Assembly (NCBI GenBank): GCA_029865195.1
Contig: JAOUHH010000007.1
Location: 1-26,864, forward strand
From: Desulfobulbaceae bacterium
Lineage (GTDB): Bacteria > Desulfobacterota > Desulfobulbia > Desulfobulbales > UBA5123
Reading direction: 5' to 3'
Length of the DNA: 26,864 bases
Part shown: positions 1 through 7,230 of the stretch, one piece after another
Numbering within the stretch: the stretch's first letter is position 1
Layout: every line of letters starts with the position of its first letter
Translations under genes and position numbers: made by a program
The notes under the pieces: model-generated
Database searches by the model: none
What the model was told of the DNA's origin: nothing
The model's input: only the letters and a program-made list of their open reading frames with translations

Positions 1-116
1 TCACCATCAATGGCGAACTGATCACCCCGATCGCCATGGAGAAAGAGCTTCGTTTCGCAATTCGCGAAGGTGGCCGGACCGTAGGCGCCGGCGTAATCCA
101 CGAAATCATCGAATAA
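1..116 (+). CDS. tuf: Elongation factor Tu, C-terminal end (partial)
   Basis: The first 37 codons read through to a TAA in a frame matching the extreme C-terminus of EF-Tu, including the block RFAIREGGRTVGAGVI that lies in the last beta-barrel domain. EF-Tu is the GTPase that brings aminoacyl-tRNA to the ribosome. The start and GTPase domain lie outside the window. The stop is 12 bases before rpsJ, so tuf and the S10 cluster are probably co-transcribed, as in other bacteria where the str operon (rpsL-rpsG-fusA-tuf) precedes rpsJ. Whether this is one of two tuf copies cannot be seen. Confidence 0.96.
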   Translation, partial: TINGELITPIAMEKELRFAIREGGRTVGAGVIHEIIE

Positions 117-128
117 GGTTGAACGGTC

Positions 129-440
129 ATGATTCCGACTCAAAAGATTCGCATCAGACTCAAGGGCTACGATCATAAACTGCTTGATCAGTCCACCCTT
201 GAGATTGTGGAAACGGCGAAACGTACCGGCGCAAGCGTAGCCGGGCCGATCCCGTTGCCGACATCAATCAATAAATACTGTGTACTCCGTTCACCGCATG
301 TTGATAAGAAATCCAGGGAGCAGTTTGAGATGCGTACGCATCGTCGTCTGCTCGATATCCTGGAGCCGACCCAGCAGACCATCGATGCATTGATGAAGCT
401 GGAGTTGTCCGCCGGCGTTGATGTGGAGATCAAGCTGTAA
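129..440 (+). CDS. rpsJ: 30S ribosomal protein S10 (NusE)
   Basis: A 103-residue protein of normal S10 length beginning MIPTQKIRIRLKGYDHK. It has the conserved VAGPIPLPT loop and the RTHRRLLDI segment. S10 sits in the head of the 30S subunit; in other bacteria it also acts as NusE with NusB in transcription antitermination and contacts NusG to couple transcription and translation. It is the first ribosomal protein gene of the cluster. The ATG is preceded by AAGG about nine bases upstream, overlapping the end of tuf. The 98-base gap that follows can form a branched RNA fold, described separately. Confidence 0.98.
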   Translation: MIPTQKIRIRLKGYDHKLLDQSTLEIVETAKRTGASVAGPIPLPTSINKYCVLRSPHVDKKSREQFEMRTHRRLLDILEPTQQTIDALMKLELSAGVDVEIKL

Positions 441-458
441 GAAGCAGTCAGACAGTGT

Positions 459-506
459 GAAGTCGAGAAAGTCGGCTTTCCCCGGCATGGGTTGAAGGTC
501 GACTTT
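459..506 (+). promoter_or_regulatory. Predicted three-way RNA junction in rpsJ-rplC spacer
   Basis: A closing stem pairs AAGTCGA (460-466) with TCGACTT (499-505), extendable by a G-U pair at 459/506. It encloses one hairpin GAAAG-TCGG-CTTTC (467-480) and a second CCC-GGCAT-GGG (481-491), then a seven-base single-stranded linker. All pairs were read by eye. The fold sits in a gap larger than most in this operon. It may be a protein-binding, processing or translation-control site for rplC; that role is inference. Confidence 0.4.
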
Positions 507-538
507 TATATGATACAAAAAGGAATTGGGTTAACAAG

Positions 539-1168
539 ATGCCTAAGACGATGGGATTGTTAGGAAAAAAGATCGGGATGACCCGGGTCTACACGGTTGA
601 AGGTAAGGCCGTCGGGGTTACCATCATTGAGGCTGGTCCTTGCGTAGTGCTTCAAAAAAAGACCGAGGCTAAGGACGGCTATGCCGCCATTCAGGTCGGA
701 TTCGGCAGCAAGAAGGAATCCCGGATGACGAAGCCGGAAGCCGGACATGCCAAGGCGGCCGGCAAGGGCGGGTTTTACCACATCAAGGAATTCCGGGTTG
801 CCAATATTGACCAGTACGAGGTTGGTCAGGAAATTCAGATTACCGATATCTTCAAGGTAGGTGATCTTGTTGACATCAGCGGTCAGTCGAAAGGCCGCGG
901 TTTTCAGGGTGTTATCAAGCGTCATGGATTCAAGGGCGGCCGCGCCACCCATGGTTCCATGTTTCATCGGGCACCCGGCTCCATCGGCTGCAGCGCCTGG
1001 CCGAGCCGCGTAATCAAGGGTCGGAAGATGCCTGGGCAGATGGGCAACCAATTGGTTACCAAGAAAAGCGCCCTGGTGATGGATATTCGACCCGAGCAGA
1101 ATGTGCTGCTGGTCAAGGGACCCGTACCGGGTTCCGGCGCCACCGTTTTGCAGATCTTTTCTAAATAG
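539..1168 (+). CDS. rplC: 50S ribosomal protein L3
   Basis: A 209-residue L3 starting MPKTMGLLGKKIGMTRVY, the family's usual N-terminus. The central extension runs through RGFQGVIKRHGFKGGRATHGS and reaches toward the peptidyl transferase centre in known ribosomes. L3 is an early 23S-binding assembly protein. The residue after GSIG is Cys151. In E. coli the equivalent loop carries the glutamine methylated by PrmB, so that modification site appears absent here (inference from memory of the E. coli sequence). AAGGA lies about 15 bases before the ATG, a rather long spacing. Confidence 0.98.
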   Translation: MPKTMGLLGKKIGMTRVYTVEGKAVGVTIIEAGPCVVLQKKTEAKDGYAAIQVGFGSKKESRMTKPEAGHAKAAGKGGFYHIKEFRVANIDQYEVGQEIQITDIFKVGDLVDISGQSKGRGFQGVIKRHGFKGGRATHGSMFHRAPGSIGCSAWPSRVIKGRKMPGQMGNQLVTKKSALVMDIRPEQNVLLVKGPVPGSGATVLQIFSK

Positions 1169-1210
1169 TCAGGCGGAAGACCAAGAGTTTATCGTTTGGG
1201 GGACCATTTT

Positions 1211-1834
1211 ATGGCAGTAGCAACAGTTTATAATATAAAGAAGGAAAAAATAGGCGAGGTCGAACTCAACGACGCCGTCTTCGGGGTTGAGGTGAATCCT
1301 CACATCCTGCATGACGTTGTTCGGATGCAACGTGCCAATCGCCGCTCCGGCAACGCCTGCACCAAGACCCGCACCGAGGTCGCCGGTACCGGCAAGAAGC
1401 CCTGGAAGCAGAAGGGCACCGGCCGGGCTCGTTCCGGATCCGTGACCTCTCCGTTGTGGCGTGGGGGTGGCGTTATCTTTGGACCCAAGCCTCGCGATTA
1501 CAGCTACAAACTGCCGAAAAAGGTACGTCGTCTTGGTCTGAAGATGGCTTTGAGTGCCCGTTTTGGAGAGGAGAATCTGGTGGTTCTCGACGATTTCCAG
1601 ATGGAGGCGATCAAGACCAAGAACTTTGTCAGCGTCATGGAGAAGCTTGAGATCGATAACGCTTTGATCGTAGTCGCCGAAGGCAACGAGAATCTGGTTC
1701 GCTCCGCGCGGAACGTGGCAGGCTTCAAGGTGCTGCCGACGGCCGGGGTGAATGTTTATGATATCCTTAACTTCAAACACCTGGTGCTTTTGAAGCCCTG
1801 TGTCGGTGAAATTGAAAAGAGGTTGCTGTCATGA
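1211..1834 (+). CDS. rplD: 50S ribosomal protein L4
   Basis: A 207-residue L4. The basic extended loop that lines the exit tunnel is clear from the TGKKPWKQKGTGRARSG block onward, followed by the WRGGGVIFGP motif. In E. coli L4 also represses its own S10 operon, by binding the mRNA leader. An in-frame TTG exists at 1196, but ATG 1211 was chosen because GGGGGA (1198-1203) lies at good Shine-Dalgarno spacing and the resulting MAVATVYN start suits the family. Its stop overlaps the rplW start by four bases (ATGA), implying translational coupling. Confidence 0.97.
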   Translation: MAVATVYNIKKEKIGEVELNDAVFGVEVNPHILHDVVRMQRANRRSGNACTKTRTEVAGTGKKPWKQKGTGRARSGSVTSPLWRGGGVIFGPKPRDYSYKLPKKVRRLGLKMALSARFGEENLVVLDDFQMEAIKTKNFVSVMEKLEIDNALIVVAEGNENLVRSARNVAGFKVLPTAGVNVYDILNFKHLVLLKPCVGEIEKRLLS

Positions 1835-2121
1835 ATGATGTCTATACAATCATCAAAAAACCTTGTCTCACCGAGAAAGGTACCTCCTTGCAGGAAATGC
1901 ACAATCAGGTGGTGATGAAGGTTGATCCTCGTGCAAACAAGATCGAGATCAAGCAGGCCGTCGAAAAACTGTTCAAGGTCAAGGTCGACAAGGTTCGCAC
2001 CTTAAACATGACCGGCAAGCAGAAGCGGATGGGCCGTACCGTTGGTCGTACATCCGATTGGAAGAAGGCGGTAGTGACGCTGGCCGAGGGACACAGTATC
2101 GATTTCCTCGAGGGCGTCTGA
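1831..2121 (+). CDS. rplW: 50S ribosomal protein L23
   Basis: A 96-residue L23 beginning MNDVYTIIKKPCLTEKG, with the family's conserved TEK motif near the N-terminus and a later VRTLNMTGKQKRMGR loop. L23 lies at the mouth of the nascent-chain exit tunnel and is the docking point for trigger factor and SRP in known bacteria. The four-base overlap with rplD suggests coupled synthesis of the two tunnel proteins. A 64-base spacer with no strong hairpin separates it from rplB. Confidence 0.97.
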   Translation: MNDVYTIIKKPCLTEKGTSLQEMHNQVVMKVDPRANKIEIKQAVEKLFKVKVDKVRTLNMTGKQKRMGRTVGRTSDWKKAVVTLAEGHSIDFLEGV

Positions 2122-2185
2122 TCGTTAGTTCCATATTGACTGAATAGATTCAAAGTAAAGAGCCAAATAGAAATCGGGGTTTGAA

Positions 2186-3007
2186 ATGGCAATTAAGACC
2201 TATAAACCGACATCTCCAGGAAGAAGAACGCTTGTTTCGATTGTCAATCCTGAATTGTCAAAGAAGGGACCTGAAAAGAGTCTGACCTGCAACCTCAACA
2301 AGTCGGGTGGCCGGAACAACAATGGCCGGGTAACCTCAAGGCATCTTGGCGGCGGTCACAAGCGCAAGTATCGGGTGATTGATTTTAAACGGAATAAGGA
2401 AAACATTCCGGCGAAAATCGCCACCATCGAATACGATCCCAACCGTTCCGCGAATATCGCCCTTCTGCATTATGCGGATGGCGAGAAATGTTATATCCTT
2501 GCCCCTCACGGCATCAAGGTGGGTGACGTGGTTGAGGCCGGTGAGAGCGTAGACATCAAGATCGGCAACTGTTTGCCGATGGGCAACATGCCTCTTGGTA
2601 GCTCAATTCACAACGTCGAGATGCGTATCGGCAAGGGCGCCCAGATGGTCAGGAGCGCCGGTGTCTCCGCGCAACTGATGGCCAAGGAAGGCGACTATGT
2701 TCTGGTCAAGCTTCCTTCCGGCGAGGTACGTCGTTTCCATCGCAAGTGCCGCGCCTGTATCGGCCAGATCGGCAACGGCGAGCATGAAAGCCAGAAGCTG
2801 GGTAAGGCAGGTCGTAACCGCTGGAAAGGCAAACGCCCTTCCGTCCGCGGTGTAGCCATGAACCCGGTTGACCACCCAATGGGCGGTGGTGAAGGCAAGA
2901 GTTCCGGTGGTCGTCATCCATGTTCACCTTGGGGTGTGCCGACAAAGGGATACAAGACACGGAAGCGCAAACAGTCTGATAAAGATATTGTCCGTAAGCG
3001 TTCATAG
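2186..3007 (+). CDS. rplB: 50S ribosomal protein L2
   Basis: A 273-residue L2, the usual length. It has the N-terminal MAIKTYKPTSPGRR block, an OB-fold and SH3-like core, and the near-invariant C-terminal segment VDHPMGGGEGKSSGGRHP, whose conserved histidine lies next to the peptidyl transferase centre in known structures. L2 is needed for subunit joining and tRNA binding. The second histidine of the E. coli HPHGGG form is Met here, a common variant. ATG follows a GGGGTTT stretch that is a modest ribosome-binding site. Confidence 0.98.
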   Translation: MAIKTYKPTSPGRRTLVSIVNPELSKKGPEKSLTCNLNKSGGRNNNGRVTSRHLGGGHKRKYRVIDFKRNKENIPAKIATIEYDPNRSANIALLHYADGEKCYILAPHGIKVGDVVEAGESVDIKIGNCLPMGNMPLGSSIHNVEMRIGKGAQMVRSAGVSAQLMAKEGDYVLVKLPSGEVRRFHRKCRACIGQIGNGEHESQKLGKAGRNRWKGKRPSVRGVAMNPVDHPMGGGEGKSSGGRHPCSPWGVPTKGYKTRKRKQSDKDIVRKRS

Positions 3008-3023
3008 CTAGGGGGTATGTAAA

Positions 3024-3299
3024 GTGGCTCGTTCGATAAAGAAAGGACCGTTCATTGACGAACATTTGATGAAGAAGGTCGAGGCGGCTAAGGAAAACAG
3101 TTCCCGCAAGGTGATCAAGACATGGTCACGCCGTTCCGACATCTCCCCAGATATGGTTGGGTTGACCTTTGCCGTCCATAACGGCAAGAAATTCATCCCC
3201 GTGTTCGTTACGGAAAACATGGTAGGGCATAAGCTTGGAGAGTTTTCTCCGACCCGCACCTATTATGGTCATTCCGCCGACAAAAAAGGCAGGAAATAA
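3024..3299 (+). CDS. rpsS: 30S ribosomal protein S19
   Basis: A 91-residue S19 starting MARSIKKGPFIDEHL, the canonical N-terminus, and including the RRSDISPDMVG and HKLGEFSPTR blocks. S19 forms a complex with S13 in the 30S head near the A-site finger. The start codon is GTG, set by the conserved N-terminus and by GGGGG at 3011-3015. It is one of six small-subunit genes here with a non-ATG start. Confidence 0.98.
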   Translation: MARSIKKGPFIDEHLMKKVEAAKENSSRKVIKTWSRRSDISPDMVGLTFAVHNGKKFIPVFVTENMVGHKLGEFSPTRTYYGHSADKKGRK

Positions 3300-3352
3300 A
3301 CGACGCTGTTATAAGTGACGTTGTCTTGAGCTGATAAGGAGTCTAAGAGACC

Positions 3353-3685
3353 ATGGAAGTTAAGGCCATTGCCAGACAAATTCGTATATCGCCGCAGAAG
3401 GCACGGCTTGTAGCCGACCTGATCCGGGGCAAGGATGTTGGAACTGCTCTGAACACCCTGCGTTTTATGCCGAAAAAGGCTGCACGGATTATTGAAAAGG
3501 TTGTTTCCTCGGCGGTGGCGAATGCCAGCCAGAGCGAGTCGATCGACGTGGATACCCTGTTCGTGAAGAAGATATTTATCGACGGCGGGCCGATGCTGCG
3601 CCGTATCAGCCCCAGGGCACAGGGACGGGCTACGCGGATCCTGAAGCGTTCGAGCCACATTACCATAGTTCTTGACGAGCAATAA
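3353..3685 (+). CDS. rplV: 50S ribosomal protein L22
   Basis: A 110-residue L22 with the N-terminal ISPQKARLVADLIRGK signature and the long beta-hairpin around GPMLRRISPRAQGRATRI. In known ribosomes that hairpin forms part of the exit-tunnel constriction with L4 and is a site of macrolide-resistance mutations. The ATG follows AAGGAG by a long gap (ATAAGGAGTCTAAGAGACC). The 111-base spacer after it contains a possible branched RNA fold. Confidence 0.98.
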   Translation: MEVKAIARQIRISPQKARLVADLIRGKDVGTALNTLRFMPKKAARIIEKVVSSAVANASQSESIDVDTLFVKKIFIDGGPMLRRISPRAQGRATRILKRSSHITIVLDEQ

Positions 3686-3687
3686 AT

Positions 3688-3760
3688 ATCGAAGTGCGTG
3701 CTTCCTTTCCGGCTTGGCGAGGATAAGCCGCAACGAAAGCTTGATAAAGTACGTTTCGAT
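3688..3760 (+). promoter_or_regulatory. Predicted RNA fold in rplV-rpsC spacer
   Basis: Outer arms ATCGAA (3688-3693) and TTCGAT (3755-3760) are complementary. Between them CGGCTT (3710-3715) pairs with AAGCCG (3725-3730) around a nine-base loop. The outer stem is short and competes with a local GAAG/CTTC hairpin at 3691-3704, so only the inner hairpin is well supported. The function is unknown; it lies ahead of the TTG-started rpsC. Confidence 0.3.
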
Positions 3761-3796
3761 TTAAACTCTTTATATTTTGTTTGATGGAGGGAGATT

Positions 3797-4441
3797 TTGG
3801 GCCAGAAAGTCAATCCGATCGGTTTACGCCTTAATATCATTCGGACATGGGAATCGACCTGGTATGCCGGTCGTGACTATGCCAAACTCTTCCTGGAGGA
3901 TCAGAAACTTCGGAAGTATGTAAAGCAACGTCTCAACCATGCCGGATTAGCCAAGATCCAGATCGCCCGTACCGGCGATAAGGTGCGGGTGAAGCTCTTC
4001 ACCGCGCGGCCGGGTATTGTTATCGGCAAGAAGGGAGCGGAGATCGAGACCCTGAAGCAGGATCTTGACAAGTTGATCGGTCGTAACTGTGTCATTGACA
4101 TTCAGGAAGTACGTCGGCCCGAGGCGGATGCCCAGTTGGTTGCCGAAAGTATTGCGCAGCAGCTTGAGCGTCGCGTCGCTTTCCGTCGGGCAATGAAAAA
4201 GTCTGTAAATACGGCCTTGAAGTTCGGAGTAAAAGGTATTAAGATTGCCTGCTCCGGTCGGCTGGGGGGGGCAGAGATCGCCCGCCGTGAATGGGTTCGT
4301 GAAGGCCGTGTGCCGCTGCACACCTTGCGGGCCGATATCGAATACGGCTTGGCTGAGGCCAAGACCACCTTCGGTATCATCGGTGTGAAGGTTTGGATAT
4401 TCAAGGGTGAGGTTCTCTCCGACAGGGTTGAAACCGAATAG
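3797..4441 (+). CDS. rpsC: 30S ribosomal protein S3
   Basis: A 214-residue S3 beginning MGQKVNPIGLRLNIIRTW. The KH type II domain is shown by the GIVIGKKGAEIE segment, with the GxxG loop (GKKG) at residues 77-80, and the C-terminal domain contains SGRLGGAEIARREW. S3 lies at the mRNA entry channel and contributes to helicase activity there. The start codon is TTG, fixed by the invariant N-terminus and preceded by GGAGGGAG. The protein stops soon after the conserved GVKVWIFKGE segment, so the C-terminal tail is short. Confidence 0.98.
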   Translation: MGQKVNPIGLRLNIIRTWESTWYAGRDYAKLFLEDQKLRKYVKQRLNHAGLAKIQIARTGDKVRVKLFTARPGIVIGKKGAEIETLKQDLDKLIGRNCVIDIQEVRRPEADAQLVAESIAQQLERRVAFRRAMKKSVNTALKFGVKGIKIACSGRLGGAEIARREWVREGRVPLHTLRADIEYGLAEAKTTFGIIGVKVWIFKGEVLSDRVETE

Positions 4442-4517
4442 GTAGGTGTTCCACGTACGTGGTATCTCTCCTTTTTATTTAGAAACAGGCGCATCCGAAC
4501 AAGGATGAGGGAAAGTT

Positions 4518-4934
4518 ATGCTCAGTCCAAAGAAGGTAAAACATCGTAAGCAGTTCAAGGGTCGGATGACCGGAGCCGCCAAGGGCGGATCGGCAATCGC
4601 TTTCGGTGAGTTCGCATTGAAGGCCATGGAGTGCGGCAAGATGTCCGCGCAGCAGATCGAAGCCGCACGTATTGCCATCAACAGAAAGGTAAAACGTGGC
4701 GGGCAGATGTGGATCAGGATCTTCCCCGATAAGCCCATCACCAAGAAGCCCGCTGAGACTCGGATGGGTAAGGGTAAGGGCAGTCCGGAGTACTGGGTAG
4801 CGAAGATTCAGCCGGGTCGCATTTTGTATGAATTGTCTGGTGTTGAGGAAAGCTTGGCCGTGCGGGCACTTGAGTTGGCCGCTGCGAAGCTTCCCTTTGC
4901 AACCAAGGTGATCACCAAGGATACAACGTTATGA
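4518..4934 (+). CDS. rplP: 50S ribosomal protein L16
   Basis: A 138-residue L16 with the MLSPKKVKHRKQFKGRM N-terminus and the IFPDKPITKKPAETRMG block. L16 binds near the A-site tRNA elbow and is a late assembly protein. The arginine of the PAETRMGKGKG stretch corresponds to the residue hydroxylated in E. coli by the oxygenase YcfD; no statement about modification can be made here. AAGGATGAGG precedes the ATG. Its last codons overlap rpmC by four bases. Confidence 0.98.
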   Translation: MLSPKKVKHRKQFKGRMTGAAKGGSAIAFGEFALKAMECGKMSAQQIEAARIAINRKVKRGGQMWIRIFPDKPITKKPAETRMGKGKGSPEYWVAKIQPGRILYELSGVEESLAVRALELAAAKLPFATKVITKDTTL

Positions 4935-5125
4935 AAATTAAAGAAATTCGTGAGTTGAGTGATGCTGAGCTTGACAGCAAGGTCCGTGATTTGGGCGAAG
5001 AGATGTTCAAGCTCAAGTTCCAGCATTCCATTAGACCGTTGGAAAATCCCGCAATCCTTAGCGGCCTGCGGAAGGATATTGCCAAAGTGAAGACCGTCAT
5101 GACTGAACGGCGGAACGCTCAATAA
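4931..5125 (+). CDS. rpmC: 50S ribosomal protein L29
   Basis: A 64-residue, highly charged two-helix protein, MKIKEIRELSDAELDSKVRD onward, with the family's LRKDIAKVKTVMTER C-terminal helix. L29 binds next to L23 at the tunnel exit. It overlaps rplP by an ATGA and has no independent strong Shine-Dalgarno, so it is probably made by coupled translation. Confidence 0.97.
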   Translation: MKIKEIRELSDAELDSKVRDLGEEMFKLKFQHSIRPLENPAILSGLRKDIAKVKTVMTERRNAQ

Positions 5126-5151
5126 ACAAGACCATTTTACGGGACAACCAG

Positions 5152-5421
5152 ATGAGCAGTGAGAAAAGCAAAAATCAGAAAACGCGTGTCGGCGTTGTGG
5201 TCAGCAACAAAATGGACAAGAGCATTGTTGTCCGCACCGAGCGTATTATCCGTCATCAGCTGTACGGAAAAACCCTGCGTCGGCATGTCAAGTATATGGC
5301 AGATGACCAGCAGAATCAGTGCAATATCGGCGATCGGGTATTGATCGAGGAATGTCGTCCGTTGAGCAAGAATAAGCGGTGGCGTCTGCTTGAGATCGTC
5401 GAGAAGGCGGAGCTTGTCTGA
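5152..5421 (+). CDS. rpsQ: 30S ribosomal protein S17
   Basis: An 89-residue S17 with the OB-fold signatures GVVVSNKMDKSIVVR and RVLIEECRPLSKNKRW. S17 is a primary 16S rRNA binder needed early in assembly. The ATG is preceded only by GGGA, a weak site. This gene ends the S10 part of the cluster: in E. coli the S10 operon also ends at rpsQ, and here a 150-base gap follows. Confidence 0.98.
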   Translation: MSSEKSKNQKTRVGVVVSNKMDKSIVVRTERIIRHQLYGKTLRRHVKYMADDQQNQCNIGDRVLIEECRPLSKNKRWRLLEIVEKAELV

Positions 5422-5492
5422 TTGGTTAGCCAGGGCGACTTGTTAAATTTCTAGAAGCTCTATTCCATCAATATATCTGCCAGGTGTACAGA

Positions 5493-5517
5493 ACGTCAGC
5501 GCATGATGCGCTAACGT
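5493..5517 (+). promoter_or_regulatory. Hairpin at the S10/spc boundary
   Basis: AGCGCAT (5498-5504) and ATGCGCT (5506-5512) are exact complements, with further ACGT/ACGT pairing at 5493-5496 and 5514-5517 across a C-A mismatch. A short CAGCA-GAC-TGCTG hairpin follows at about 5543-5555. There is no clean T-run after the main stem, so it is not a typical intrinsic terminator. It sits in the 150-base rpsQ-rplN gap, where E. coli has the boundary between two operons. It could be a pause, processing or protein-binding site. Confidence 0.45.
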
Positions 5518-5571
5518 GACTTTCTTGGCCGTTTTAGGATATCAGCAGACTGCTGGTCAGTAGGTGAAACA

Positions 5572-5940
5572 ATGATACAGACTGAAACCGTACTCAACGT
5601 CGCGGATAACTCCGGCGGCAAGAAGGTCTTGTGCATCAGGGTTCTGGGTGGTTCGCGGCGCCGTTATGCCCGGGTCGGCGATATCATCGTCGTCGCGGTC
5701 AAGGAAGCGATCCCCAATGCCAAGGTTAAGAAAGGCGATGTGATGAAGGCGGTTATCGTCCGGACCACCAAGGAGATTCGTCGAATCGACGACACCTCGG
5801 TACGGTTCGACGACAACTCCGCCGTTCTGCTCAGCGGCAACGGAGAGCCCGTAGGTACCCGTATCTTTGGACCTGTTGCCCGCGAATTGCGCCTGAAAGG
5901 CTTTATGAAGATTATCTCGTTGGCACCGGAGGTTCTGTAA
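5572..5940 (+). CDS. rplN: 50S ribosomal protein L14
   Basis: A 122-residue L14, the family's standard length, starting MIQTETVLNVADNSGGKK. It carries the RRYARVGDIIVVAVKEA and RIFGPVARELR motifs. L14 binds at the subunit interface and is the site where the silencing factor RsfS docks in other bacteria. It is the first gene of the spc part of the cluster. The TAGGTG about five bases before the ATG is a modest ribosome-binding site. Confidence 0.98.
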   Translation: MIQTETVLNVADNSGGKKVLCIRVLGGSRRRYARVGDIIVVAVKEAIPNAKVKKGDVMKAVIVRTTKEIRRIDDTSVRFDDNSAVLLSGNGEPVGTRIFGPVARELRLKGFMKIISLAPEVL

Positions 5941-6037
5941 CCTTAAGCCGTAACGGTAAGCGGTTGACAGAGAACGCTTCCGCCCACTTCAGCATCGTGT
6001 GAAGAGTGGTCGGATATATAATGAAAGAGGCAGATAG

Positions 6038-6373
6038 ATGCAGTGTGGACGCAATTACATCAAGACCAATGACCAGGTTGAAGTTATTGCCGGAAAGGAT
6101 AAGGGCCGGGTCGGTAAAGTTATTCGGGTCTTGCGGGATGCCGATAAGGTCGTGGTCGAAAAGATCAATATGATCAAACGGCATACCAAGCCGAATATGG
6201 TCAACCAGCAGGGTGGCATCATTGAGAAAGAGGCACCGATTCATGTTTCCAATGTGAAACTGATCTGTCCCAAATGTGCTAAGACGGTGCGTCCCGCTCG
6301 GAAAATCTTAGATGACGGCACCAAGGTGCGGACTTGCAAGAAGTGCGGTGAAACTATAGAGCCGAAGGCATAA
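6038..6373 (+). CDS. rplX: 50S ribosomal protein L24, zinc-ribbon form
   Basis: A 111-residue L24 with the N-terminal KOW segment (VEVIAGKDKGRVGKVIR) and the KRHTKPN block. The C-terminus carries two CxxC pairs, Cys77/Cys80 and Cys100/Cys103, matching the zinc-ribbon form of L24. L24 starts 50S assembly and lies near the tunnel exit. An out-of-frame ATG at 6021 precedes the true start; AGAGG at 6025-6029 supports ATG 6038. Confidence 0.97.
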   Translation: MQCGRNYIKTNDQVEVIAGKDKGRVGKVIRVLRDADKVVVEKINMIKRHTKPNMVNQQGGIIEKEAPIHVSNVKLICPKCAKTVRPARKILDDGTKVRTCKKCGETIEPKA

Positions 6374-6404
6374 TGAACGTAGCTTGAGGTTTTTGGAGGC
6401 AACA

Positions 6405-6944
6405 ATGTCGGGTTTAATGGAAGTATATAAAAATGAGTGCGTCCCGCAGCTCATGAAGGAGTTCGGCTACAAGAACATCATGGAAGTGCCGAAACTTCTC
6501 AAAGTAACGCTCAATATGGGCCTTGGCGAAGCCGTACAAAATTCGAAGATTATAGAGAGCGCCGCCCAGGAGATGACCCTCCTGGCGGGACAGAAGGCTG
6601 TTGTGACCAAGGCCAAGAAGTCCATCGCCGGATTCAAGCTTCGTGAGGGAATGCCCATTGGCTGTCGCGTCACCCTGCGCAAGGATATGATGTTCGACTT
6701 TCTGAATAAGTTGATCAATATCTCCTTGCCCCGTGTGCGTGACTTCAGGGGGGTATCGCCGAAGGGATTCGATGGAAGGGGCAACTTTTCCATGGGTCTC
6801 AAGGAGCATATAATTTTCCCCGAGATCGATTACGACAAGATCGATAAGATCAAGGGTATGAACATTACTATCACAACAACTGCCAAAACCGATGAAGAGG
6901 GTCGTTTTCTTCTGAGGGCGCTTGGTATGCCCTTTAGAAAATAA
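6405..6944 (+). CDS. rplE: 50S ribosomal protein L5
   Basis: A 179-residue L5 with LKVTLNMGLGEAVQN, the AKKSIAGFKLREGMPIG block and the VSPKGFDGRGNFSMG loop. L5 binds 5S rRNA with L18 and touches the P-site tRNA. An in-frame TTG at 6384 would add seven residues, but ATG 6405 with GGAGG at 6395-6399 gives the usual N-terminus and is preferred. Confidence 0.97.
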   Translation: MSGLMEVYKNECVPQLMKEFGYKNIMEVPKLLKVTLNMGLGEAVQNSKIIESAAQEMTLLAGQKAVVTKAKKSIAGFKLREGMPIGCRVTLRKDMMFDFLNKLINISLPRVRDFRGVSPKGFDGRGNFSMGLKEHIIFPEIDYDKIDKIKGMNITITTTAKTDEEGRFLLRALGMPFRK

Positions 6945-6961
6945 GGACCAGGGAGGACGAG

Positions 6962-7147
6962 TTGGCTAAGAAATCGATTATTGCAAAAAGTTTGCGTAAA
7001 CCCAAATTTACCGTGCGGGGATACAATCGTTGTGGGCTTTGTGGTCGGCCACGCGCATTTCTGCGCAAATTCGGTGTCTGCCGTATTTGTTTCAGGATGT
7101 TGGCCAACAAGGGCGAAATTGCCGGTGTCACTAAGTCGAGTTGGTAA
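6962..7147 (+). CDS. rpsN: 30S ribosomal protein S14, zinc-binding type Z
   Basis: A 61-residue S14 of the short zinc-binding form, with cysteines 24, 27, 40 and 43 (CGLC and CRIC) and the invariant C-terminal SW. It completes the 30S head. The start is TTG, set by length, the MAKKS N-terminus and GGGAGG at 6951-6956. With S4, L36 and L24 it is one of four zinc-binding (C+) ribosomal proteins in this block. A zinc-free paralogue under Zur control could exist elsewhere, but nothing here shows it. Confidence 0.98.
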   Translation: MAKKSIIAKSLRKPKFTVRGYNRCGLCGRPRAFLRKFGVCRICFRMLANKGEIAGVTKSSW

Positions 7148-7230
7148 AACATCAATCCCGCGGGAGATCGCGTGGATGGGATGAATTCCAAAAGACGGCG
7201 ATTCCAAAATAAGTATAAGGAGTTTCAGAG

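Noticed and set aside
1196..1210. TTG start five codons upstream for rplD
   Set aside because: It would place the Shine-Dalgarno sequence inside the gene; ATG 1211 fits spacing and family length.
6017..6022. Perfect TATAAT box before rplX
   Set aside because: No suitable -35 element lies 16-18 bases upstream, and transcription would start almost on the ribosome-binding site. TTGACA at 5964-5969 is far too distant.
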